Of a stretch of DNA of 64,000 bases, positions 57,605-64,000 are shown in pieces. This DNA comes from AC-51 sp036265325 (GTDB lineage: Bacteria; Actinomycetota; UBA4738; HRBIN12). The DNA is taken from assembly GCA_036265325.1 (NCBI GenBank), contig DATAPH010000060.1, forward strand, positions 1-64,000, given 5' to 3'. The notes under the pieces are model-generated. The model made no database searches, had not been told where the DNA came from, and worked only from the letters and a program-made list of their open reading frames with translations. Position numbers and translations under genes: made by a program. The first letter of the stretch is position 1, and every line of letters begins with the position of its first letter.

Positions 57605-59548
57605 TCATCGGCGGCCCGCCATCTGCCGCGCGAACGCGAGCGGTGACGAGGCGGTCAGGTCGATCGCCGGCTCCGTGTTGTCGTAGGACTGCATGTTGTC
57701 CTGGAACTGTGCACCGCTGCCGTTGAACGGTGCGTACGTGTCCGCGCCGTTGGCGGGACACGCGACCATCCCCGAGACGGCGCCGTGCGTCGGGGATGAA
57801 TTCGGGCCCTCGACCGCCGCCCCGGCGAGCACCGGGGAGCCACCGGTCAACGAGCCGGCGAGATTCGCCACCTGATGCTGCAGACACTTGGGGTACGTCG
57901 AACCGTCGCCGACGATGAACGACAAGCCCCACGCGTTCGCGCCGAGGATGTTCGCGAGCCAGCGGTCCGCGTACACCGCGTAGGTGTTCGTTCCCGATAG
58001 CTGGTCGTACTCGCTGGCCTGAATCGACAGGCCGGCTCCGTGCGTTGTCGTGTCCCACGCGGCCCACGTGAACCCGAATCCGAACGGGTCCGTGCCGGCC
58101 TGTGCGACGGCCCCGTCCAACGCCTTCTTCATGTCTGCGAGCAGGGCCGCCTGCGTGGTCTCGAGCCCGGACGGGTTCCCTGCCGTCGCGATCGCGCGGT
58201 ACAGCTCATAGTGCGCGAGGCCCGACACGTCGTATAGGTTGAGCGTGTCGGCCGCGTCTTCGGGTCCCGTGATGTAGGCGTTCGCCCAGTGCGCCGCCTT
58301 CTGCAGGTAGAACATCGGATCGGTGTGCGGTAGTCCGGCCGGGAGCCCACCCGAGGCGATCGCTGAATACAGCTCGGTCGCGCCGAGCTCCATGTCGTCA
58401 CGCCATTCGGTCTCCGGGTAGAAGCTGAACGGGATCACCGTCATCAGGTTGCCGGTCGGGGCTGTGTTCGCGAGGTCGAAGATGTGCTCGGCCGAGAGCA
58501 GGCATCGGTTCGCGAACGCCGGGTCCGACGTCTTGAACACGACGAAGCACTCCGCGAATGCGGCCGCGTCCCGGCCCGCGAGGTTGGGGCTGATCAGCGA
58601 CCCTGGCGGCCCCGCCCGGAACACCGGCCGGTTGCGGATGTACCGGTACACCGAGTTGGTCCCCTGGTACGTGTCGTCGGCCTGCGGAAGCCGCCAGATG
58701 TCGTGGTCGCCGAGCGTCTTCGCGTTCCCGGTGCCGATGCCGACCTGGTAGTAGAGCGTCTGCGTCGTGTCGTTCCACATCCGCATCAACCAGTCGGTGC
58801 CGAACTTCGCCTCCGCGGTGTAGTTCGACGAGCCCGACGCCATCTGCGCCGGGAAGTCCCGCACGCCCGCGAGCAGCAGCGCATCGGTGTAGCTCGTGGT
58901 CTGGACGAACTTGAGGTAGTCGCCCGCATCCCACCAGCCACCCGAGGCATCCATCCGCGTCCCGAGCGGCGACAGATCGCCCGAGAACCGTCCCGAGCCG
59001 GCGTTGTATGCCGGCGTGGTGTACGTCATCGCCGTCTGATCGTTGAGGTGCGCCGGCGCTGTGCGGAGCGCCGACGGGATGTAGTTCGCACCATCACGCT
59101 GAACCTGGAAGAAGTTGAGCCCGTTGGCCTCGGCGCCGCTGTAGATGTTGGTGCCGGTATCGATCTTGAACGACGGTGACGTGGCCGCGATCGGTCCGGC
59201 GACGGCGATCGTGTAGGTGCCGGCGGTCGTCACCGACGGGAAGTCGAGGGCGTATACATGGCTCAGCGACGAGCTCCACGAGCCGAGGTCCGCGCCGATC
59301 GGCCCGGAGAACACCGTCGTCGAGCCGCTCTTCACCGCGAACGTCGCGCCGGTCTCGACGCCGGAGGACAGCAGGTAGGCCCGCTTCGACGCCGCGTCGA
59401 CGGGATAGCCGAGCTGGTTGACCCGAACGTATGCGCTCGACCCGTTGGTCGGCGCAGACGGTTTTCCGGCGATGGCCGGCGCCTGCGCACCGATCAGGAT
59501 CGCCGCCAGGGACACCACCGACGCGGTCGCAAGTCGCCCGAGCTTCAT
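57605..59548 (-). CDS. Secreted GH9 glycoside hydrolase (endoglucanase-like), second copy
   Basis: A 647-residue paralogue of the enzyme at 2893-4830, with the same layout: signal peptide (residues 1-28), CelD_N Ig-like domain beginning VRVNQLGYP, then the GH9 catalytic domain with GGWWDAGDYLKF, QHQVANLAG and TEPAIDLTA. Long stretches are nearly identical between the copies, such as LNLYDVSGLAHYELYRAI and IPFSFYPETEWRDD. No cellulose-binding module is present. The ATG at 59548 is set by GGGAGGAC and the signal peptide. It is the last gene of the saccharide operon. Confidence 0.92.
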   Translation of the reverse strand: MKLGRLATASVVSLAAILIGAQAPAIAGKPSAPTNGSSAYVRVNQLGYPVDAASKRAYLLSSGVETGATFAVKSGSTTVFSGPIGADLGSWSSSLSHVYALDFPSVTTAGTYTIAVAGPIAATSPSFKIDTGTNIYSGAEANGLNFFQVQRDGANYIPSALRTAPAHLNDQTAMTYTTPAYNAGSGRFSGDLSPLGTRMDASGGWWDAGDYLKFVQTTSYTDALLLAGVRDFPAQMASGSSNYTAEAKFGTDWLMRMWNDTTQTLYYQVGIGTGNAKTLGDHDIWRLPQADDTYQGTNSVYRYIRNRPVFRAGPPGSLISPNLAGRDAAAFAECFVVFKTSDPAFANRCLLSAEHIFDLANTAPTGNLMTVIPFSFYPETEWRDDMELGATELYSAIASGGLPAGLPHTDPMFYLQKAAHWANAYITGPEDAADTLNLYDVSGLAHYELYRAIATAGNPSGLETTQAALLADMKKALDGAVAQAGTDPFGFGFTWAAWDTTTHGAGLSIQASEYDQLSGTNTYAVYADRWLANILGANAWGLSFIVGDGSTYPKCLQHQVANLAGSLTGGSPVLAGAAVEGPNSSPTHGAVSGMVACPANGADTYAPFNGSGAQFQDNMQSYDNTEPAIDLTASSPLAFARQMAGRR

Positions 59549-59620
59549 GCCTGTCCTCCCTCTTAGAACGGCGTGATCGCTCGACGCTAGCACCGGTCCG
59601 CGACTCGAGCCACCCGGGCT

Positions 59621-61015
59621 TTAGGCGGAGGGCATCTTTCCGAGCGCGTCGTAGGCCGCGTACTTGAACGTCTCGCTCAGCGTTGGGTGGTTGAACACCA
59701 TCTGGATGAACGTCTCGACGGTGCCCTCAAGCGTGATCACGGCCTGACCAACGTGGACCAGCTCCGACGCGCGCTCGCCGATCACGTGGCACCCGATCAG
59801 CCGGCGGTTGGAGCGGTCGAACACGAGCTTCACCATGCCGTCACGATCGCCGACGATCTGTCCGCGAACGTTGTCGGCGAACCGCGCGCGGCCGACGACC
59901 GTGTCGGTGCCTCGCTTGATGGCTTCGTCCTCGCTCAGGCCGACGCAGCTCACCTCGGGGATCGTGTAGACACCGTACGGGTAGAGCTCCGCGACCTGCC
60001 GCTTGTACGTGAAGCCGAACACGTGGCACACAGCCACGCGCGCCTGTTCCATCGAGACGCTCGCGAGCGCGGGGAACCCCACGACGTCGCCGGCCGCGTA
60101 GATGTTCGGCACCGCGGTTCGAAAGTCCTCGTCTACGACGACGTAGCCGCGGCGATCCACTTCAACACCGATCTCCTCGAGCCCGAGCCCCGCGGTGTTC
60201 CCGCTCCGCCCCGACGCGACGAGGACGCCATCGGCCTCGATCTCGGCGCCGGAGGTCAGCGTCGTCACGAGCACACCGTTGTCTCGGGCGACATGGTCGA
60301 GTTTCCGCTCGAGGTGCAGATGCACGCCGAGCGCGGTCATCGCGTCGGCGAGCCGTTCGCCCATCTCCGCGTCGAGGAACGGCAGTAACGCCGGCCGCGG
60401 ATCGATCAGATGCACCTCGACGCCGAGCGCGGCGAACATGCACGCGTACTCGCAGCCGATGACGCCGCCGCCGATCACCACAAGCTTCGTCGGGAGGTGG
60501 TCGATCTGCAAGATCCCGTCGGCGTCGTGCACGCCCTCGTCTTCGTACGGGATGCCGGCTGGCCGATGCGGCGACGATCCCGTGACGAGGAGCACGTACT
60601 CGGCTCCGAGGCGGCGCTCGGGTTGGTCAACTTGGTTGACGAGTACCTCGTGAGGGCTTGCGAGGCGTCCGATCCCTCGGATCAACTCGATCTTGTGGCG
60701 CTCGAGGTTCGCGTGGATCCGTTGCGTCTCGAGGCGTTCCACGACGTTCTTGCGCCCGAGCAGTCGGGCGACGGTGAGGTCAGGGTCGACATGCACGTTG
60801 ACGCCGTACATATCGCGCTGGTGATAGCCCGAGAGGAACAGTCCTGCTTCTCGAAGCGTCTTGGACGGAAGTGTGCCGGTATGAACCGCGGCGCCACCAG
60901 GCTCGGGCTGGCGTTCGATCAGGGCGACCCGCTTACCGAAGTACGCGGCCTGGGCGGCGCCGCGCTCGCCGGCCGGGCCGCCGCCGATCACCACGAGATC
61001 GAACCGCTCGGTCAC
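59621..61015 (-). CDS. sthA: SthA-like soluble pyridine nucleotide transhydrogenase
   Basis: A 464-residue flavoprotein of the disulfide reductase superfamily without a redox disulfide: the usual CxxxxC place reads VHTGTLPSK. FAD-binding GGGPAGERGA at 11-20, the NAD(P) motif VIGGGVIGCEYA near 180, and VPNIYAAGDVVGFPALA near 305 are intact. This is the SthA (UdhA) pattern, which moves electrons between NADH and NADPH. It starts with GTG 13 bp after the GH10 gene; TAGGCT lies 6 nt upstream, so it may also have its own leaderless promoter. The link to polysaccharide breakdown may be redox balance. Confidence 0.88.
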   Translation of the reverse strand: MTERFDLVVIGGGPAGERGAAQAAYFGKRVALIERQPEPGGAAVHTGTLPSKTLREAGLFLSGYHQRDMYGVNVHVDPDLTVARLLGRKNVVERLETQRIHANLERHKIELIRGIGRLASPHEVLVNQVDQPERRLGAEYVLLVTGSSPHRPAGIPYEDEGVHDADGILQIDHLPTKLVVIGGGVIGCEYACMFAALGVEVHLIDPRPALLPFLDAEMGERLADAMTALGVHLHLERKLDHVARDNGVLVTTLTSGAEIEADGVLVASGRSGNTAGLGLEEIGVEVDRRGYVVVDEDFRTAVPNIYAAGDVVGFPALASVSMEQARVAVCHVFGFTYKRQVAELYPYGVYTIPEVSCVGLSEDEAIKRGTDTVVGRARFADNVRGQIVGDRDGMVKLVFDRSNRRLIGCHVIGERASELVHVGQAVITLEGTVETFIQMVFNHPTLSETFKYAAYDALGKMPSA

Positions 61016-61021
61016 CCCCCG

Positions 61022-61027
61022 AGCCTA
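61022..61027 (-). promoter_or_regulatory. Possible -10 box of a leaderless start
   Basis: TAGGCT on the minus strand, 6 nt before the GTG at 61015. The intervening CGGGGG could also act as a weak ribosome site. Confidence 0.3.
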
Positions 61028-61028
61028 G

Positions 61029-62273
61029 TCAGGAGCAGCGGGGTGGGACCCAGAACGGTGTCCGCTGCGCTGCGCTGCGCAACGACGTTTGCACGGCGGC
61101 GAGCGCGGGCGTCGGCTGCATCTTGTCGTCGAACGGCAGCGGCCGACGGGGGGCGCCGTCCGATCGCGGGTAGTCCTCTTGAAGCCAGGTGTACCGGTCA
61201 GACAGGCCGAAGGTCATCAGCGCGGCGATGTCGGGCTCCTGGAGCGCGGCGTTCAGATACGTCGAGTAGACGCTCGCGACCGCATCGTCGCGCTTCTGCT
61301 GGTCGGCGGGCAAACCGTCGTCGAGCACGTCCATCTCGGTGATCAAGATCTTCAAGCCTCGCTGGGCGACGTCGGAAAGGAACGTCCGGTACGCGTCTGC
61401 GTCGAATCTCTCCGCAAACCGTGCGGCGTGCAGGTGCGCCTGGATGCCAAGCGCGTGGACCGGCACGCCCTGCGAAAGCAGCCCGTCCAGCACATCGAGC
61501 GTGGCGGCGCGCTTGTCCGCCGCGGTGTCTGCGCCGAGGTCGGTCTCGTACCCGTAGTCGTTGTACACGAGTAGCGCCGTTGGATCCGCCGCCTGGGCCC
61601 ACGTGAACGCGTCCGCGATGTAGTCCGGGCCGATCGTCGAATACCACGGGACGTTGGTGCGGACGCCGTTCGTATCGATCGCCTCGTTCACCACGCTCCA
61701 GGCGGCGACCTTGCCTTGGTAGCGGCTCACGACGGCGTCGATGGTCGAGTGGATCAGATGCGTGGCCTTCTCGTGGCTCATGCTCCAGAGGTCGTCGTCG
61801 GTCCAGCCGTCGCCGAACCCTTCGTCCCAAACGAGATGCGCGCCGAACACCAGCATGCCGTTGCGGTTCGCGAGATCGATGATCCGGTCGCCGAACGTGA
61901 AGTCCAGGCCGGACTGCGGTGTCGGGCGGAGCCGCCACCAGAGCAGGTCGTCCTCGGTGAACAAAATGCCCGCTTCCTGTTCGAACAGCGATCGGTACTG
62001 AGCGTCCGAGAGTTGCCAGGTCGCAGCCGAGGACCCGTAGACGAGGCCGTTGGTGAGCGCCTGCTTCCACAGTGGCGCCGAGGCATCGGCGTCCGTGAGG
62101 CAATCGACCGGGCCGGGCGATACGGAAGGAAGCACCGCCTGCGCCAACGCCGGCCCGGCGCTCGAGGATGTCCCGTCGTCGGTTGACCGGGTGCAAGCGG
62201 CGAGCACCGCCGTCGCGGATCCGGCGGCCGCCAGCAAGAATCCTCGCCTGGTGATCGCGGTATCGAGTCGCAT
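61029..62273 (-). CDS. GH10 endo-beta-1,4-xylanase lipoprotein
   Basis: A 414-residue exported xylanase. The N-terminus has a twin-arginine motif (ITRRGFLLAAAG) and a lipobox (VLAACT at 23-28), so it is probably a Tat-exported lipoprotein. The GH10 barrel has the acid/base Glu in WSVVNEAIDTN near 200 and the nucleophile Glu in ILITEMDVLDD near 315, with FGAHLVWDEGF near 145. The enzyme cuts xylan. AGGAGGACGCG precedes the ATG. It lies 9 bp after the PfkB-type kinase gene and 13 bp before sthA in one operon. Confidence 0.92.
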   Translation of the reverse strand: MRLDTAITRRGFLLAAAGSATAVLAACTRSTDDGTSSSAGPALAQAVLPSVSPGPVDCLTDADASAPLWKQALTNGLVYGSSAATWQLSDAQYRSLFEQEAGILFTEDDLLWWRLRPTPQSGLDFTFGDRIIDLANRNGMLVFGAHLVWDEGFGDGWTDDDLWSMSHEKATHLIHSTIDAVVSRYQGKVAAWSVVNEAIDTNGVRTNVPWYSTIGPDYIADAFTWAQAADPTALLVYNDYGYETDLGADTAADKRAATLDVLDGLLSQGVPVHALGIQAHLHAARFAERFDADAYRTFLSDVAQRGLKILITEMDVLDDGLPADQQKRDDAVASVYSTYLNAALQEPDIAALMTFGLSDRYTWLQEDYPRSDGAPRRPLPFDDKMQPTPALAAVQTSLRSAAQRTPFWVPPRCS

Positions 62274-62282
62274 CGCGTCCTC

Positions 62283-63188
62283 CTAGGAAGATCGGTCGAC
62301 GACAGGTTGGTTCGAGAGGTGCTCATCGAGCTGCCGACGCGTCGGCATCCCCTCCCGCGCGCCCGAGACCGTCACCGACATCGCGGCGGCTGCGATCGCG
62401 CGTTCGACCGCCTCGCGGAGCGGGCGCCCTTCGGCGAGACCGGCGGCGAAGACCCCGCTGAAACAATCGCCCGCTCCGGTGGTGTCGACGGCGTCGACCG
62501 CCGGTGCGGACAGCTGCTCGTCGCCGTTCTCGTCGCGGATGCGGACGCCGTCGGACCCTCGGGTCTCGATTACGATCGCCCGTCGCGCCGCGTCCCCGAG
62601 CTGCTCGAGCTCGTGCTGGTTCGGGATGAGATAGGCGGTGCGGTCCCGCAGGTCGCGTACCAACTGGGCGTTCATCGGTGCCGGGTTCAGGACGAACGCG
62701 ACGTCGTGCTCGTCGCACCACTCGGCGGCCGCGACGACCGCCGCATCTGGTACCTCGAGACTCGCGAGTACCACCGAGGGCGTCGAGTGCTCGAGCGCCT
62801 CCCGAACGACCTGTGGGTCCAACGCGTCGTTCGCGCCCGGCGCGACCGCGATCTGGTTCTCTCCCTTGCGGTCGACGAGGATCAGCGCGACGCCGGTCGG
62901 CAGGTCGGAGGCCGGCTCGGCGGGTTCAAGCGTGATCCGTTCCCCCCGCAGCGCGTCGAGCGCTTCCCGGCCGAGGTCGTCCCGACCGACCGCGCAGATC
63001 ATCACGACATCGCCCGCGTCGCCGAGCGCCCGCGCTGCACCGACCGCCTGGTTCCCTCCCTTCCCACCTTGATGGCGCGAAAAGGTCCCGTCGGTCATCG
63101 TTTCGCCGGCCACGGGCAGGCGCTCGAGCTGCACGACGAGATCCACGTTCACGGCGCCGACGACGGCAACGCGCGGCTTCGCGCTCAT
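62283..63188 (-). CDS. PfkB-family sugar kinase (ribokinase-like)
   Basis: A 301-residue ribokinase-like protein. The PfkB first signature appears as GGKGGNQAVGAARALGD near 40-56, and the second as DTTGAGDCFSGVFAAGLAEG near 238-257, with the catalytic Asp in GAGD. It would phosphorylate a pentose or similar sugar; ribose, xylulose or a related product of the xylanase is possible. The ATG at 63188 overlaps the PIG-L stop by 4 bp. The xylanase gene follows 9 bp later. Confidence 0.9.
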   Translation of the reverse strand: MSAKPRVAVVGAVNVDLVVQLERLPVAGETMTDGTFSRHQGGKGGNQAVGAARALGDAGDVVMICAVGRDDLGREALDALRGERITLEPAEPASDLPTGVALILVDRKGENQIAVAPGANDALDPQVVREALEHSTPSVVLASLEVPDAAVVAAAEWCDEHDVAFVLNPAPMNAQLVRDLRDRTAYLIPNQHELEQLGDAARRAIVIETRGSDGVRIRDENGDEQLSAPAVDAVDTTGAGDCFSGVFAAGLAEGRPLREAVERAIAAAAMSVTVSGAREGMPTRRQLDEHLSNQPVVDRSS

Positions 63189-63973
63189 AAGCGACCGCCC
63201 TTCGATGCATCGATCCCCGCGAACAGATCCGGCCGCGGCTCGTTCATGTCCTGGCGTGGCCGTGCCTGCGCGAACGCCTCCTCGTCGAGATAGATCCAGC
63301 GGAGCGATTCGGGGATCCGTTCCCACTCGCAGATCTGGGTGCGGTGGGCGAGGATCGCCTGCAGCTTCGTCGAAAGGTAGGGACGCGCGTCGAATCGCAC
63401 GGCGATCTCTTCGTCCGGGACGCCGGTGACGTCGAACAGATCGCCTTCCTCACCGTATCCGGTTTCTTCGTCAAGGTGCGCGTAGAAGCGGTCGACGTCG
63501 GCGCGAGGGAGCGCGACGTGGAACAGAGAGGCGGGAGCGTCCTCGGGCCCGAGGCCATCGAACGCGGCGGTCGTCGCCTCGCCCACGCGGATGTGGTCGT
63601 GATGCGACGTCATACCGTCCGGGCCGAACGTCACCACGACGTCGGGCCGGACGCCGAGCAACACGTCCGTGATCTGGCCTACGAGATCTTCGAAGGGAAC
63701 GTCTGGCAGGTAGTAGTCGGGTAGCCGCAGGAACCGCGACGTCGTCGACTCGGCAACGCCTAGTGCTTCCATCGCCGCCCGCTGTTCGGTTTCGCGAACC
63801 GCGCCGAGCTCTTCTCTCGGGACGGCTTCTGGGTCGGTGATCGGTCCTGCCTCACCGCTGGTCGCGAACACTAACGTCGTCTCGAGCTCGTCCCGATGCG
63901 CGATGAGCGTCGCTCCGAGCGAGTACACGTCGTCGTCGGGGTGGGCGAAGACGCCGAGCAACTTGATCGTCAT
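63185..63973 (-). CDS. PIG-L/LmbE-family deacetylase
   Basis: A 262-residue member of the PIG-L/LmbE deacetylase family. The metal-binding motif is FAHPDDDVYSLGATL at 9-23, and HHDHIRVG near 125 provides the later His ligands. The family removes acetyl groups from N-acetylglucosamine-type sugars, or is involved in mycothiol or bacillithiol chemistry. Here, next to a sugar kinase and xylanase, a role with an acetylated saccharide is likely but not proven. No signal peptide is present. It is the first complete gene of the operon; the bases up to 64000 hold only its upstream edge. Confidence 0.88.
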   Translation of the reverse strand: MTIKLLGVFAHPDDDVYSLGATLIAHRDELETTLVFATSGEAGPITDPEAVPREELGAVRETEQRAAMEALGVAESTTSRFLRLPDYYLPDVPFEDLVGQITDVLLGVRPDVVVTFGPDGMTSHHDHIRVGEATTAAFDGLGPEDAPASLFHVALPRADVDRFYAHLDEETGYGEEGDLFDVTGVPDEEIAVRFDARPYLSTKLQAILAHRTQICEWERIPESLRWIYLDEEAFAQARPRQDMNEPRPDLFAGIDASKGGRL

Positions 63974-64000
63974 CGGTCCAGGACCGCGATCGCGTACAAG

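Noticed and set aside
1..64000. CRISPR array, insertion sequence or prophage
   Set aside because: No spaced repeats of 25-40 bp, no transposase or integrase, and no phage structural genes are seen. The only tandem repeats are 13 and 20 bp without spacers.

Overview
The window is high-GC chromosomal DNA, densely packed with genes on both strands. I see no rRNA, tRNA, CRISPR array, insertion sequence or phage genes. The gene families point to an actinobacterium (Actinomycetota) with a free-living, plant-polymer or soil type of metabolism: a DUF2630 protein, dodecin, an Nei-type glycosylase, LigD split into separate ligase and polymerase genes, DrrA/DrrB-type transport, class III cyclases with AAA/TPR regions, and many starts that look leaderless. 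I cannot place it below phylum level from sequence alone.

Layout. 0-5 kb: the 3' end of a type II NADH dehydrogenase gene whose first ~150 bp are inverted, a GMC oxidoreductase, an SDR, and a secreted GH9 glycosidase. 5-6.5 kb: a DUF2630 protein, then an ArsR repressor overlapping a double AHSA1/SRPBCC protein. 6.5-18 kb: three paralogous stand-alone GcvT/DmdA-like aminomethyltransferase-fold proteins, mixed with an SDR, an ACT-domain protein, an APH-type kinase, a flavodoxin, a quinone-oxidoreductase-like MDR and a GGDEF-EAL protein. 18-22.6 kb: an HtrA-like protease divergent from an SRPBCC protein, a ~500-bp non-coding segment rich in inverted repeats, a methyltransferase and a large secreted protein of unknown function. 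22.6-45 kb: a region rich in DNA-repair genes (DinB, an HhH-type protein, ligase plus LigD-type polymerase, Nei, Lhr), with an orphan NarL-type sensor kinase, a secreted metallophosphatase, an ABC exporter and two class III nucleotide cyclases. Lhr, Nei and the two cyclases form one tight operon.

44.6-57.2 kb looks like a catabolic island for an amine or aromatic amine. It holds two PLP-dependent decarboxylases, a glutamine-synthetase-like ligase, a C26 gamma-glutamyl hydrolase, an acetoacetate-decarboxylase-like protein, an FAA hydrolase, a P450, a MarR regulator, an APC permease, a LigB-type extradiol dioxygenase and an aldehyde dehydrogenase. The aldehyde dehydrogenase, dioxygenase, permease, decarboxylase and MarR genes form one tightly packed minus-strand operon that converges on an FAA hydrolase, GS-like, P450 plus-strand operon.

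57.3-64 kb is a saccharide locus on the minus strand: PIG-L deacetylase, PfkB/ribokinase, GH10 xylanase lipoprotein, SthA-like transhydrogenase, and a second GH9 enzyme closely similar to the one at 3-5 kb.

Many genes (at least nine) lack a Shine-Dalgarno sequence and have a TANNNT box 6-7 nt before the start codon, as expected for leaderless transcripts. The clearest case is a 19-bp gap at 47897-47915, where two divergent genes appear to share overlapping -10 boxes.
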